Source: Lentinula raphanica (taxonomy: Eukaryota > Basidiomycota > Agaricomycetes > Agaricales > Omphalotaceae). Taken from it: a stretch of DNA of 64,000 nucleotides. A program made the position numbers and the translations under genes. The notes beneath the pieces are model-generated. The model was not told the origin of the DNA. It made no database searches and saw only the letters and a program-made list of their open reading frames with translations. Location: NCBI GenBank assembly GCA_027919835.1, contig JANVFP010000005.1, positions 1 through 64,000 on the forward strand. Reading direction: 5' to 3'. Within the stretch, counting starts at the first letter, position 1. Each line of letters starts with the position of its first letter. This document shows, piece by piece, positions 49,483 to 61,444 of the stretch.

Positions 49483-50421
49483 TTATCCTATGATATCGTA
49501 TCCCTTTCCTTTGCTTCCTTTGCCGCCGCTATCGCCTTTAACCTTGAACCATGCAGACATTTCTCTGTCTATCTCCCCACTGACCGCTCGATCAAGTCTA
49601 TCCTGCAAAGCTTGCAATATAGCCTCAATTGCTTCGCGGATATGCTGTACAGTCTCCGAAGCTCCTTCTATCGTGACTTCCGCGCCAACACCGCCCGACG
49701 AAAGATGCGGTGAACTCGCAGATTTCATCCAATCTGATGGCGGTGGTGATTTAGGATTGCCAAATGTTTGTTGAAGGGCAAGAAGGGATCGATGGACGGC
49801 ATGTGAAGCCCCGTTCATGATACCATGAATTCTAGCCTTCAGCGTTTCCGTCCCAGGTTCAGCACGACCGTGACTTATATCGATATTATCGAGCTGGTCA
49901 ACGACGCTTTCAAGTTCAGCAAAGAAGCGGTCAAGATGATCAGGGTCTGCCCAAGTCAAAGTGACCAACACGGGTTTGCAGATGCTTTGGAAATATGTTA
50001 TGCTTTCCTTCCAATCTTCCCAGTTGCGTTCCTTCGAATCCGGATGAGACGGAGAGTAGGAAGATGCGTCGACTTGCTGTAGCTGGATGAAGGCAGCCAG
50101 TAGAAGCACAAGGTCTTCAACGTCAGCAAGGAGGGAGGCCGTGGTATAGAGCAGCAAGCCTGTGAGGGATAGCCATCCAGCTAGCACAAGGCCTCGTCTT
50201 TTAGAACGTGGAGTGATTCCATCTTTTTTGTATAATATGCGGCGAGAAAGACGCGAGAGCAGAGATGAGGATGAGATGGATTGGCTGGGCAGAGAACGAT
50301 GAAAGGACCGCTGGGTCAGTTGGCGCATATATTGACCATTGTTGGATCGATGTAGGAGTGCAGAAGCACTGGAAGACGTGAAGTTCACCCAACGAACAGA
50401 AGGTGGAACAGGTCGAAGCAT
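49483..50421 (-). CDS. Probable mitochondrial membrane protein, unknown function
   Basis: Single exon, 312 aa from ATG 50421. The first 70 residues are rich in Arg, Ser and hydroxylated residues with no acid before the KKDG near 66, as in a mitochondrial presequence. One membrane segment follows (about 76-97, LAGWLSLTGLLLY). The soluble part has helices (LDRFFAELESVVDQLDNIDI; VQHIREAIEAILQALQDRLD) and a Gly/Lys-rich end. No family recognised; mitochondrial location is inferred from composition only. Confidence 0.65.
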   Translation of the reverse strand: MLRPVPPSVRWVNFTSSSASALLHRSNNGQYMRQLTQRSFHRSLPSQSISSSSLLSRLSRRILYKKDGITPRSKRRGLVLAGWLSLTGLLLYTTASLLADVEDLVLLLAAFIQLQQVDASSYSPSHPDSKERNWEDWKESITYFQSICKPVLVTLTWADPDHLDRFFAELESVVDQLDNIDISHGRAEPGTETLKARIHGIMNGASHAVHRSLLALQQTFGNPKSPPPSDWMKSASSPHLSSGGVGAEVTIEGASETVQHIREAIEAILQALQDRLDRAVSGEIDREMSAWFKVKGDSGGKGSKGKGYDIIG

Positions 50422-50769
50422 TGACTTTCACCTAGAAAAGCTGGCGGGCCGAGCTCCCGGAGCACAACAAGCACAGACAAGCACCAGCAAATAGCCACAA
50501 ACATGTGTCGCATACCGACTCTACTTTTCATAGCCCCTTGATTTTGAAAGCTTGAACCTTCTGTTTTCCCTCATAGCTAGGGGATCGTGTTTAATTTGCA
50601 CGTCTGTGCACAGAACAGCCCGTCAAGCAAGATTTCATTATTCCGTTATCATGTACATTGAGGGGGGGAGCAAAAAAGTACAAAATTGTAGAGGTACAAA
50701 GGAGCAAAGCATTCGATAGAGCAGAATCAAATAAGGATAGAGGTAATACAACAGACAGTCTCGTTCCAT
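50422..50769. other. Intergenic, orphan to SMC1 3' end
   Basis: No gene seen; it contains the promoter of the membrane orphan and the SMC1 3' UTR. Confidence 0.55.
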
Positions 50770-53700
50770 TCATTCATCATACTGGGTAAGCTGAGAAAAA
50801 ACGGAGTATCAGCATATCAGTTATTCTGATCGTTCACCGAACATGCTTACATCAAGTGTCAAAGTCCTCGAGCTGTTCAACTCTTGATCACGGTAAATCC
50901 CCACCAGGGAGTCACCACGTTCATACAGCGATCCTTTCAAACTGATGACAATGAATTGGAACGAACTGGAAGCTTGACTTTTGATGTAGTTCGCCACTTT
51001 AGCCACATTTGTGTTGTCTAGCGCTGCATCAACTTCGTCCAAAACAAAGAACGGAGCAGGCTGATAGCTAGACTCGGATCCATCCCGTGAGCATGAACAT
51101 GACAAAAAGAAAGAGATAATTCATACCTATGGACAGCGAACAACAATGCTAACGCTGCGACAGTCTTTTCTCCTCCGGATAGCTGCTCCATGTCACGGAA
51201 TCGTTTCAGCGGTGGCATCGCATGGTACTTGATACCACCATTGTAAGGCTCCTGCAAAGGGGATTTTGTCAAAGGTTACAGAGATCCAATTAACAAGCGC
51301 CTCCTACCTCTGAATCGTCCAAACTCAGGTACGCCGTTCCTCCTGTAGGTGAGCTTTTCCCCTTGGTCAGATCCTTGTAGACTTGGTCGATGCAATCAGA
51401 AATATGTGTATAGGCGTTCATGAACATCTTCGTTCTGGATACAATATCGGTCAACAGTACCGACATTTGACAAGCCACGCACCGTCGCCGCTGAACATCC
51501 TGGAATTTCTCTCTGGCCGTTTTCGAGTCTTTACGAGCCTTTTCGGTTTCGGCTTCAGTTTCAGCGAGCTTTTGCTCAACATCGTCCAATCTTGAGAAAT
51601 GTTAGTTCGAAAAAAGAATCAGAACACATTTCAGAGACCTTTCCATAGCCTTCATATTCGGAGCAATCCGTTCAATCTCTGCATTGAGTTTGGCGATCTG
51701 AGAGTCGAATTCAGCAAGGGCATCCGCAGATCCGTCCTTGTTTTTGGGTCAGCCTCGTGGTGGAAAGAAAAGGTATGAACAAACTTCTCGTTCATCGTCG
51801 TCGATGTCCGCAAAATCGACCTCTATCCCATAGTCCTGAACAGTCCTAGGCCGCTGGGTTCCGTCTTCGTCGCCGTCGATGTCCATACCAACTTCGTCAC
51901 GCAAATTCTGTGCCGCCAGACCATTAGGCATGAGCATACAGGAGGACGACGGGACGGACAAACTCACCTCTTCCATGGGCACGTTCCTCAAGTTTCCTTG
52001 AAGCAGTGGAAGTTTAATCTCTTCCAGTCTGCACTTCCTATACGTCGCCGAACGTTCCATGGCTAGTTTTTCAATCTCGGCATTCTGTGGAGCATGTTGA
52101 GGAATGAGATCGAATTCAGCCAAGCCAAGGAAGGTTTCTTACATTGGCGCTGATTTCCTTGAGAGATTGATCCAAACCCCTCGAAGATCTCAAGGCGGTT
52201 TTCTTGGCCTGCTCGACGACCTTACTTTTCTCGTCTAACGCATCTTGGAGCTCAATCAGGTCTTCTTTGTAGGCGGAAATGCCTGCCTCCAAGTCAGCCA
52301 GTTCTTGTTCGACAGTAGCTTTACGTTCTTGCAGGTTGGCGAGTGTGACCTCTTCCGTCTTCACTAATGCTTCCAAGTGCGACATACGCTCCCGACTGCT
52401 TCGCAATGCTTCATTTTCATATTCGAACCTGTAGATTATAGCGTGAAATGAACGTCAGGAATCAAAACATTCACATATGGCCCGACGCACTGATGGGTTA
52501 AACGAGCGATCTGATTGTCGTATCTGAGTCGGGCCTCGCTTTCTTCTTGAGCCATTTTCAGCTGTCTTTCTTCGAACTCACGAATATTTTCGACGCGGAT
52601 TTTCGTACAGAATTCAGCGAACACTTCATCTTCTGCATTATTGATTGCCTCAGAAAGGCTTGTCATCTGGTCCTTGAGTTTGTCATAGTCTTTCTCTGAC
52701 TACATAGAATGATTCAACCCTGGCATAATTGAAAGGGGAGAAAGTTTTACCTTCTTCAGTTCAGGACTGTTCTTCTGGATTTCTCGGTCCAGGTGTCTTA
52801 ATTCCTCTTTCAGACCGGACAGTCGCGTTTTGCAGGCATTCTAGAGAAACGGGGATCAATCAAGAAGGTACGAGCGTGAGTGAGAGATAACACGACGAAC
52901 CAGTTCATCCTTAGCAATTGCGAGATTCGATTCTAGCTGAGATATTTCGGCAATAAGATTCTCATCCGTTTTGCCTCTCGGTTTCTGTTTGCTGAGATCT
53001 CTGAGTTTAGCTAAAAGTGAATCCCTTGACTTTTGCAGTCCCTGAACGTCCTTTTCGTCCCATTTCTTCTCGCTGCCGTGGGTACTGCGTCCACCAGTGA
53101 TGAGACCACTTTTGTGAATGATAGTCCCTTCCAGTGTCACCGCTAGAGTAATATGCCACTAAATTGTTGTTATCTCTAATGCAGTCAATGCTTTCACAGA
53201 CCTTTGACCTCCTGTCCTTTGTCATAACACACGTATTTCGCTACATCCATAGTATCACAAACGAGGGCATTCCCGCATGCGTGGTGCATAGCACGTTCGA
53301 CAGCTGGCTCATATTGAATAACATCGACCGCAAGTCGTGCACCTTTTGCGAACGATCGAAACTTGTCGTTGACTGGCTTTACCTGGATGGTGTCTAGTGG
53401 GATGAATGTCGCTTGGCCAGCACGCTGATTCCGCATATACTACGCAAACAGAAATAGAAGTTAGAAGGTAGAATCAAGTTCTGGACATATTTTTGCACCT
53501 CAATACAATCTATAGCTGTCTTCTCTTCGTCTACAACCACAGCATCAATATTCCTTCCGAGCACAACCGAGACAGCCGTCTCATATTTCCGTTGAGAAGG
53601 CTTGCATAAGTCGATCACACGGCCACGAACACCTACATTATTGCGGAACAGGAAAGATTACCCAAATTGCACTCAAAACCGGAATTCTTACCTGGGAAGA

Positions 53701-55657
53701 TTCTTTGGAGACTTGTCAGGGTCTCCTTGAGTTTTCGCTCTCGCTCTGACTCGTTCCTATCAACGCCCGCTTGCAAGAGTTGTTGATACACGCTTTGGAG
53801 TTTCTCGTTTGCTTGAGCTTCCAGTTGCCTGTTTTCCGCATGAGCTGACACTACCCGATGATTATGACCCGCAAACTTACGATATCTTCGTACGTTCGGA
53901 AACTTGGTTTTCCAATTCTTGCTTCTTGGTGTTACGCTCATTCTGAAGTCCAGCAATCTTCTCTTCGAGTTCGGCCTTCTTCTTCATCTGACTCGTCAGT
54001 TCTTCAGTGCGAGAGTCGCGCTTTTCTTCGAAATTCTGCTGTTTCTCTCGGAGCGTATTCAATCCCCGGACAGCAGCCTTTTCTTCTCGCGTTAGTTTTT
54101 CCAACTTCTGGCGTTCCTCGACAGCAAGAAGATTAGCTGCAGTTTTCCTGATAAGCTGTTAATGGTCTAATTTTCTCCAAGTGTTTATAAAAACGAACAG
54201 GCTCCGGTATTCTTCCAAAGTCTCCTCGCTTAGCGCAAGGTTGTTCTGGGACATTCTGCGTTGATCCTCTACAAGGAAAGCTGAGGGTCATGTATCATAT
54301 CCTCGTCTAGAGTATTCCTGCGCACCTTGTGCTTTATCTGCGTCTCTTCTGACCTTTGCCAGTTCAGCGTCTAGATTCTGTACTCGAGTTTCCAAATCCT
54401 CTTGCGTTTTGACCACGTCTTGCTTCGTCTTTTGAGCATTGTTCGTCTTTCGAGTCGAATGGGTGATTTGTGCTTCAACAGCAACGAGGTCGGGTCGCTG
54501 GAATTGCAGTCGTTAATTAGCTATAGGTCGACGGAACTCTCCTGATGAAATGTAACAACCTTAGAATCCAGTGCTTTTTCAGCCTTTTTGATTTTCTTCT
54601 CCATCTGCATTACTCCAGTACGGGCCCTTGCCTGCTCTGCCCTTGCTGCTTCCAATGCTTCGTCGTTCACTCGTTGTTCTTCTCGCTGTCCTTCAAGATC
54701 CCTGTTCTTGGTTCTTATTTCGTGTGCGTTGCGTTCGATAGACTCCTCTATATGATACAACTTGAACAGGATCCTATGTAATATTAGGGCGTCCTGTGTG
54801 GCGTGAATAACCGAAGCCGAGACGTAGACAAGAAGTACACACTCGTTCTTGTTCCATAGCTTCAAATCGCTCGGCCTCTCCCTTTTGCTCCTTGTATTGT
54901 TTGATCTCTCCTGCAATTCCGCGTCGTTTAGAGAAATTGAATGTCGCGTTCTCCGTGGCTTTGTCTTGTTCTTCTTTCGCTTTCTCGTATTCCGCCGCCA
55001 ATTCCAAGCTGCCACTGATTTGTTCGACTAGCTTGGACAATTCCCGAGGAGACTGGGAAGCTACTGCTTCTACGTCACCTTGGAAGACAAGGAAGTTCTT
55101 TGCTTTGACGAGAATGTTGTGAGTGACGAGAGCAGCATTATACGCGGAGTAGGTCACGACGCGATTGTTCAGCTTGTATTCCGACGCTCCAGTAGTGGAG
55201 ACGCTATGAAATACATGTCAGAGTGATCTCAACCGACTAACGAAGCCACTCACGTTCTTTGAAACGTCCACTCCTTACCTTCAGCGTCTACATACACTGC
55301 TGAAACCCAGGCTTTCTTCGCTGTCCCATCACCCTCATCATCCTCCTGCTCCTCATCATCCACAGCCATAGAACCATCCGGATTCTCTCTCGCCAGCCGT
55401 CTTCCCCGATAAACAAGATCCTTCAGCTGTGAACTCCGAAGCTGGGCACTCTTTACTCCAAGAACGAACGAGATCGCATCCATAAGGTTGGACTTTCCAG
55501 CGCCATTGGGTCCGATCACAGACGTGAAGTCCTTGAAAGGACCGATTGTTTGGTGGCCTCTGAACGTTCGAAGGTGAATTTTGGAGAGAAAAGTGGCGTT
55601 GTTTGTAGCTCACCGATACGATTTAAAGTCGCAGACTTCTATGCGAACCAAAGGCAT
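50770..55657 (-). CDS. SMC1: Cohesin ATPase subunit Smc1
   Basis: Core subunit of cohesin, pairing with Smc3 to hold sister chromatids. Twenty-two exons run from ATG 55657 to TGA 50770 and sum to 1235 aa, the normal Smc1 length. Exons: 55657-55614, 55559-55254, 55203-54841, 54773-54560, 54497-54326, 54268-54199, 54147-53881, 53828-53692, 53632-53499, 53439-53202, 53142-52901, 52840-52751, 52699-52491, 52428-52143, 52084-51968, 51907-51785, 51736-51639, 51590-51483, 51434-51308, 51251-51127, 51067-50851, 50790-50770. [16 protein letters not shown] is Smc1-specific. Walker A is GPNGAGKSN (31-39), the hinge spans about 525-680 between long coiled coils, the signature is LSGGEKT (about 1137) and Walker B is [12 protein letters not shown] (about 1163). 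The last exon encodes only LTQYDE. Confidence 0.97.
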
Positions 55658-55821
55658 CTTGGAAAAGCACAAGATGTCAGAGAAAGTCGCGACGGTTTCG
55701 TCGCTAAATTCAAAGTTCGAACTCGAAGCAGGTGAGTCATCGTGTGCGCTAACATAATCCACGTGATACGTGTCGACAAATAACGCCAAAGCGCCTCCGA
55801 GCGCTTAAATATATTGATACA
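55658..55821. promoter_or_regulatory. Bidirectional promoter, SMC1 / AKTIP-like gene
   Basis: Only 164 bp separate the two start codons. It contains CACGTG at 55760-55765 and an AT-rich AAATATATTG just upstream of the plus-strand ATG. Both genes must draw their core promoters from this short space. Confidence 0.5.
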
Positions 55822-56749
55822 ATGTTCAGTCCACTTGGTCCGCCGCTAGACGTCTTGACAAGAACCAAATCCCAACCCCGCCCGACTCATCGCTCGTCCA
55901 AGTCTACTCAGCTATCAGATGCTCCTACGACAGCAGCTCGTGCAGCCATTGCACTGGAGTATGCTTCTCTAAGGAATCGATCACATTGCCCGCTCGGGTT
56001 ATATGTCGTTCCTACAACAGAGAGCATAACGATATGGGATGCAGTCCTATTCATCCATCAAGGTCAGTATATGTTTTAAGGAATCATTGAGCAGTCATAT
56101 AACTCACAATCTCAAAGGATACTATGCCGACTCGATACTCAAATTCAAACTCACATTTCCCAACAATTACCCTGAACGCCCTCCGACCGTGCAATTCATC
56201 AACGACGTATTCCATCCACTCATTTCCGCCAATGGGACCTTTTCATTCGCACCTCAGATCAGAGCATGGCGGTGAAATCTACGCTTCCTCCTGCCACTGA
56301 GTCGGTCGCACTCACGATGTCTTCCGTAGACCGAATCAACATCATGTCTTCGACGTGTTACATTATATCAAAGCGTCCTTCAAACGTGATGTTTTGGATA
56401 AGATTGAGGAAGCTGATTGCTTGAACAAAGAGGCTTACAAGTAAGTTGTTCATTCGAAACTACTCAATCGGAATGTTCCTCATCCCCATCCCCTCTAGAC
56501 TGTATGTTATATTTCTCAATCAGGTTTATGTTTCTAATGACAACTGTCAACAGGTATCATGAATCCACCACTTCATTTGCTGCACTTGCGACGCAAACTT
56601 CATCTTTATCCCAATCTGACACCGCTCTATATGACAAAGACCAGCTTCCTTCAAAGACCAAACCATCACATGCCATGCATTTCACCAAACTGAAGGGCAA
56701 GACGTTGAAGGAGGAACGAGAAAGGCTGCATCTCAAAGAGTGGGATTAG
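55822..56749 (+). CDS. Inactive ubiquitin E2 variant, AKTIP/FTS-like
   Basis: Four exons, 55822-56062, 56118-56271, 56330-56440, 56554-56749; 233 aa. The UBC fold is clear: ALEYASLRNRSHCPLGLYV, the strand LKFKLTFPNNYPERPPTVQF, then FINDVFHPLISANGTFSF. The position of the catalytic cysteine in active E2s is occupied by the FSF segment and no HPN motif is present, so it cannot form a ubiquitin thioester. The WRPNQHHVFDVLHYIKASF helix matches AKTIP/FTS, a member of the FTS-Hook-FHIP complex that links early endosomes to dynein in fungi and animals. A charged C-terminal helix (KGKTLKEERERLHLKEWD) follows. Confidence 0.8.
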
Positions 56750-56848
56750 TCTTTGACCTTGTCTACTTATCTGTTATTGCGAGTTCACTAGATTCCTGCA
56801 TGAGCGTCGATTGCGATATTAGGTTTCGCGTTGCCTCGATACGTCAGT

Positions 56849-56934
56849 GGGCGTATGGTCTAGAGGTATGATACCTGCTTTGGGCAAACATGACCGAATG
56901 CAGGGGGTCTTCGGTTCGAATCCGGATTCGCCCC
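56849..56934 (+). tRNA. tRNA-Pro(TGG) with 14-nt intron
   Basis: The acceptor GGGCGTA pairs with TTCGCCC except for a T6-T67 mismatch. The anticodon stem is CCTGC/GCAGG with anticodon TGG at 56881-56883, and an intron (56885-56898) sits after position 37. The T arm is TTCGG-TTCGAAT-CCGGA and the discriminator C fits proline. Confidence 0.92.
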
Positions 56935-56937
56935 ATC

Positions 56938-56944
56938 TTTTTTT
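56938..56944 (+). terminator. Pol III T-run terminator of tRNA-Pro
   Basis: Seven T residues begin four bases after the tRNA end. Confidence 0.75.
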
Positions 56945-57068
56945 CGCTAAACTCTCATAACGATTGCCAACATACAGACTTAAACCTAGAGGAACACTGG
57001 TCTTACATTTTTACATTTGGTGCGCGTCCATTTTTCTCTTTGGTCATGGTCATAGAGTCGAGGCCTTC

Positions 57069-58469
57069 TCACAACTTGGCTGAGGATGATGTGGAGACAC
57101 CACCAACGTAGGCAATGCCACCGCCGAGAGCATTCTGTGGTAAGTTCATGAACGGAGACTTCTTGTAACTAACGGTGTCAAATATGCTCACCTTTCCTGT
57201 CCTAAGATTCTTCGTCACAAAGGTGACTTCAATCGTGTTATTCGGACCAGACCCTACTTTCCAAATCTGGGTCTCGAGCGCGTCTCCAGGTTTCACTGGA
57301 GAAGTGAACCTGACACCGAAGAATTTGAGGGCATCTGGCTGGTTACCACCAACAGTCTTCAACAGGGCACGAGCGGCGAAACCAAAGGTCGAAAGACCGT
57401 GAAGGATAACACCTCCGAAACCGGCTGCTTTACCGATTGCTGGATCTGAAGACGCACGATGTTAATGATACTTTGCCAAAGAGACATGAAACGTTGCGTA
57501 CCAATGTGCAGAGGATTGTAGTCCCCTGATAGACGAAATATAAGAGCCTGTTGAGGCGATGTCTCGTCTTTGTATACCCAGTCTGGCTTTCTGTCCGTGG
57601 GGATGGGTTTTGCCTGAGGTGGTCCTGCGATGACTTTCGTGAATTTGGTACCAGTGATTTTCATGCCAATATTGAATGACGAGCTCTGTTGGCTTGTTCT
57701 GAGTACAAAGTAGTAATGTGATTCTAGACCTGATCAATCTCACATAGAGTTTAGCATATGGCACGTTCTTTGGATCAACAAGAATGCTTTCTGAGGTCAG
57801 GATAACACCAGTTTCTACAAAATCATTGAGCAAGTGTGTCCCAAGAAGCCTATGTAGGATCGCTCACTGTTCTCGGTTATACCTGTATACCTTGCTTTCC
57901 ATTTCCAACCTGGTCCACTGGTCAAAGGCAAAGGCTTCAGGACTTCGATAGATTGTGATCCGTGTACCTGTAGTCGAGCTCAGTAACGTCTCATAGGATG
58001 ACCGAGAATCTATACAATTCGGTTGGGATCTACTCGAGGGAGTCCAGGAATGTCGTTGCCTTTCATCCTGTCCGCGAAGAGGTTGAGTTCTTGACTATCT
58101 CGCTTGAATGTCAAGACGACAGGATAAGTTGGTAAAGCGGCAAAATTGGGGTCTACGGCATACGATGAGTTGTTATGATGGCGAAACTATGGTAAGTACC
58201 GTTATACGCACCTAATTCTGGAGGACAATTGAATATGACAGTATAGCTATACACAGCGCTTCCTCAGAAGCTCACCGTAGACGAAGGGCATGTCATCTTC
58301 AGTACGCTTTGCACCAACTCCAAGGGCGTAAAGAATGAGGTCCCGTTTAAGCCAAGATACCTGGTAATGTCGGTACATCAAGCTGAAGAAGCATACAGCG
58401 TCTGTCATCGTAGCTCACTGGGGTGTCAGGTAGTTCAAAGCCTACCAATTTCGCGATGTCGGAAGCCAT
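57069..58469 (-). CDS. Peroxisomal enoyl-CoA hydratase 2 (MaoC-like), copy 1
   Basis: Hydrates trans-2-enoyl-CoA to (R)-3-hydroxyacyl-CoA in fatty-acid beta-oxidation. Nine exons: 58469-58419, 58360-58276, 58217-58212 (6-nt microexon), 58152-58034, 57967-57868, 57814-57744, 57685-57502, 57445-57192, 57134-57069; 311 aa. The N-terminal half is a degenerate hot-dog fold (VSWLKRDLILYALGVGA, YELDPNFAALPTYPVV). The C-terminal half carries the hydratase-2 motif RLSGDYNPLHIDPAIGKAA with catalytic Asp and His, and GVILHGLSTFGFAARAL. The protein ends SAKL, a type 1 peroxisomal targeting signal. The last intron (57191-57135) is in frame and stop-free. It is paralogous to the gene at 62380. Confidence 0.92.
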
Positions 58470-59158
58470 AACCATTGATGATTGAGTGGACTTGTTGGAA
58501 AGAAGAGGAGAACATAGACGCCCGGCAGCTATGTTTTTCCGAGCCGGTTCTGTAAACAGCTGTAAACTTCTAACCAACATCTAACTCAGCGTCACTGGCA
58601 TTGGCAACTGTTCAGGTCACGGTGCACCGTCTAGCTAAGCTTGATCATTCAGCATTGACTATCTTGCGTGGTCTTGACTCTTGTAATACTAGTAAGGATC
58701 ATCATTCCACGAATCTGATTCGGAAGACTAGTTCAAACAGCCTCATACTGCCTCATAGCCATCCATTGGGCTACCGAAAGGTTGAAACAGCCTCACCCAC
58801 TGGGCCACCGAAAGGTCGAAAAAGCCTCACCCGCTAGGCTCCGCTAGGCCGCCGATAGTGCAGCTGCAGGATGGAGAATCGGAGAAATGGAGAATTAATG
58901 AGGTGTATAGGCTAGATTTGGTGTATGCATTGATCTGATCGATATGAAGTATTGATGGGAGGCATATTCATAATTTTCAGCATAAAAGACGAACTGGCAA
59001 CCCTTCAAACTTCCCAGAGCTGGTCTCCGAATACTGCTATACTTCCCTGTCCCAATCTCCTTCGACCCCTCAACTGGGCCAAAAAACGTCTCGAACGACG
59101 AATTCTGCATTCAAGCGCCTCCATTCGACTTTCTAATCTTCGCCATTCACGAATCACA
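58470..59158. other. Intergenic between hydratase copy 1 and secreted orphan
   Basis: No gene is supported; open frames here are short. It holds a short tandem repeat and both divergent promoters. Confidence 0.55.
58767..58832. repeat. Two 33-bp tandem repeats
   Basis: A unit containing GGGC(T/C)ACCGAAAGGT and AGCCTCACCC is repeated at 58767-58799 and 58800-58832 with a few substitutions, followed by a decayed partial unit. Confidence 0.7.
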
Positions 59159-60254
59159 ATGATCTTTTTACGTCCAACGAGTATGATGTCCTTCGCCGTT
59201 CTTGGGATCATCTCAACTCGTGCTCTCCCTGTCCCGGACGACACATCGCCATCAACTATCAGTCCTCAGACCCTGCCTGCTTCTCAAGGTATCGTGCTTA
59301 GTTCGTATTCTGCCTATGAATGATTCTCATCTCTTATGGAGCAGTCCAAGAAGAAGACTGTTTGATATGCAGGCGCACCGGACAGGATGACCTCGCCAGC
59401 TGGGGCTCGCCACCAAAGTGGACGACATACAACTCCGAGCTTGATGTCAACCGCCGGCCTGTCATCGATCCCAAGCCACCTGTTGTCAATTCCCCGCCTG
59501 TTGACAGTTCCGGGCCACCTGGAGTCGATACTGCGTCTCTTCTCGACACGACCCCACCGACTGTATGCTTCCCAATTCTTGGATTCCCACCCTCAGGTAG
59601 GCTTCATCTTCACGATTCTAGCTTCTATGATACCCACAAAACCCAATCATGCAGGTGGACCACAGTTCGAACGGAATCCAGACTACGAAGGTAGATATAT
59701 CTTCTGTCGAGCTCGTCTAGCTTATGCATCCAATCACTACTATGCTTACCTATTACAATGTACTAGAACCGACAGTGGAGGCCAAAATTGCAAAGCTTAG
59801 GAATTCCCATCTCTTCAAAAGGGGCAGTGCATATGGCAACCTGTATCGCCTCTTTGGAGAATTCGATAAACGTCTCGACAAAAGTTCCCAAAGGTACAAA
59901 AATCTTCTGCGGCATCTCAATGCGTATATCATCTTGCTCGATTTCTATGGTACGTGAGATCCGACCTGTGTTATGATGCTATTGTGCCTATAATCTGTCC
60001 CTACCTTAGACAAAGTACAGGAACAAATTACGTGGATTCAAAAAACCCCAGCTTATGACCAGCACAAAAAAGAATATGACAAATTGATCGGTTACATTGA
60101 GGAAAAACACCCACGTTCAAACACTATGATTAGCCTCGGTATAGCTGATGGCCAAAATGATGGGTACGATAACTTGAACTCGTTTGACACTCAATTTCTG
60201 ACCACCTTTTCTAGTGTTTGTTATTTATCTGGAGCGTACCGTAGAAAACCGTAA
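59159..60254 (+). CDS. Secreted protein with coiled-coil C-terminal half, unknown
   Basis: A six-exon model, 59159-59288, 59345-59596, 59655-59690, 59767-59949, 60010-60163, 60215-60254, gives 264 aa. A signal peptide is likely (MSFAVLGIISTRALP from Met10). The middle has a CLICRRTGQDD segment and Pro/Val-rich repeats. The C-terminal half is helical and charged (EAKIAKLRNSHLFKRGS, GEFDKRLDKSSQRYKNLLRH, KVQEQITWIQKTPAYDQHKK). Reading through the third intron gives a shorter 175-aa protein with a Cys-containing tail, so isoforms are possible. The last exon is the least certain. No family recognised. Confidence 0.5.
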
Positions 60255-60500
60255 CGCAGTAGGCTAGTAGCAACTAGTAGCAACATTGTACATACCACCA
60301 GCAGACATGTTTAAATACTTACAATGTTTATGTGATCCAGAGGTTAACGTGGCGAGTGTTCGGAGGAGGTAGTTTACCCTGCATTACTGGTACGACCTGG
60401 TACGACTCGTGAGTGTCAAAGGTATAAAGAGTCGGCCTTTGGGAGACAACATTACTGGTAGTCCCGCTCAGTGCACTGTTTCTTCAAATGTATGCCCATT

Positions 60501-61444
60501 TCACTCAACATACCTGCTGGGAGAGATTCCCCAGCTGTTACTAGTATATATCCCCATATACGTATACGCATCCATCTTAAACTTAATCTTCCACTCTACA
60601 CCAATCCTTCTCAAATCTTGCCGCAATTCCATTACCTCCTTCACATCCGTGAAATCATCCACATACACACAAATCACTCTGTCGCTTTTCTGACTATCCG
60701 CGGCAACCTTTGCGAACCCTCTCTGACGATGAGTACACACCATCCGGACCACGTTTGCCCAGAGCGAATCGACAGTGTCCAAGTCTGCAAAGATCATCCA
60801 TTTCCCGGATTTGACATTGAACTGACAAGCGAGCTGGTCGAGTGCAGACACTGTCAAGGTAATGTTACCGTTTGTGCGGTGAGATTGAGAAAGGGACATG
60901 AAAGCAGCTTCGAGTTCGGCGATGCGCGGTGGACCAGAGTTGGGAGTGTGACGGTTGCCTCGATTGATGGCAATCCATGGACAACCTTCAGGTACGAGGT
61001 TGTTGGGACCTATGAGACTGGGCCGCCAGTGAGAGATGAAGGATTCTATGTTCGATATCGTGGAGGTTTCGTCGTTGAGAACGCACGTTACCCAGCCATG
61101 ATCATTGCGGATGAAAGGAATACAGGATGGTGGCTCGAGGCCATTGGGTAAAATCTGGGAACGTAACGGGGATTGTTTAAGTGAGGGCACTGAAAGAAAC
61201 TAGTGCTCGAAACGCACTTGACCCCGGTGGTTGCGTTGGATTTGTAGATGACCTTTGTGCTGATTGCCAGAAGATTGACTGGAAGCGTGCTCCTGCATCG
61301 TACCAGCCCCTTCACACAAGCGCAGTTGATTCTAAAGTACGCTCAGTGTGATGGTTTCAACATGCACTTGCCTGTCATGCCTACCATTTGTTCGATAAGA
61401 TTTGAAGCTATCGTATCCGAGTCGATTCTGGGCTCCATGTTCAT
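60501..61444 (-). CDS. DUF1917 / C11orf68-like protein
   Basis: Three exons, 61444-61385, 61331-61223, 61189-60501, join in phase; 285 aa. The C-terminal half matches the DUF1917 (UPF0696, BLES03) family: GKWMIFADLDTVDSLWANVV, then RVICVYVDDFTDVKEVMELR, and KMDAYTYMGIYTSNSWGISP. Proteins of this family have an eIF4E-like fold, but their role is not established. The N-terminal 85 residues are polar and variable. A GTG codon at 61190 is not a start: the base sits in a TTTCTTTCAG acceptor. Confidence 0.8.

Noticed and set aside
59691..59720. 30-nt intron in the secreted orphan
   Set aside because: Too short for this genome; the acceptor at 59765-59766 gives a 76-nt intron with correct phase.
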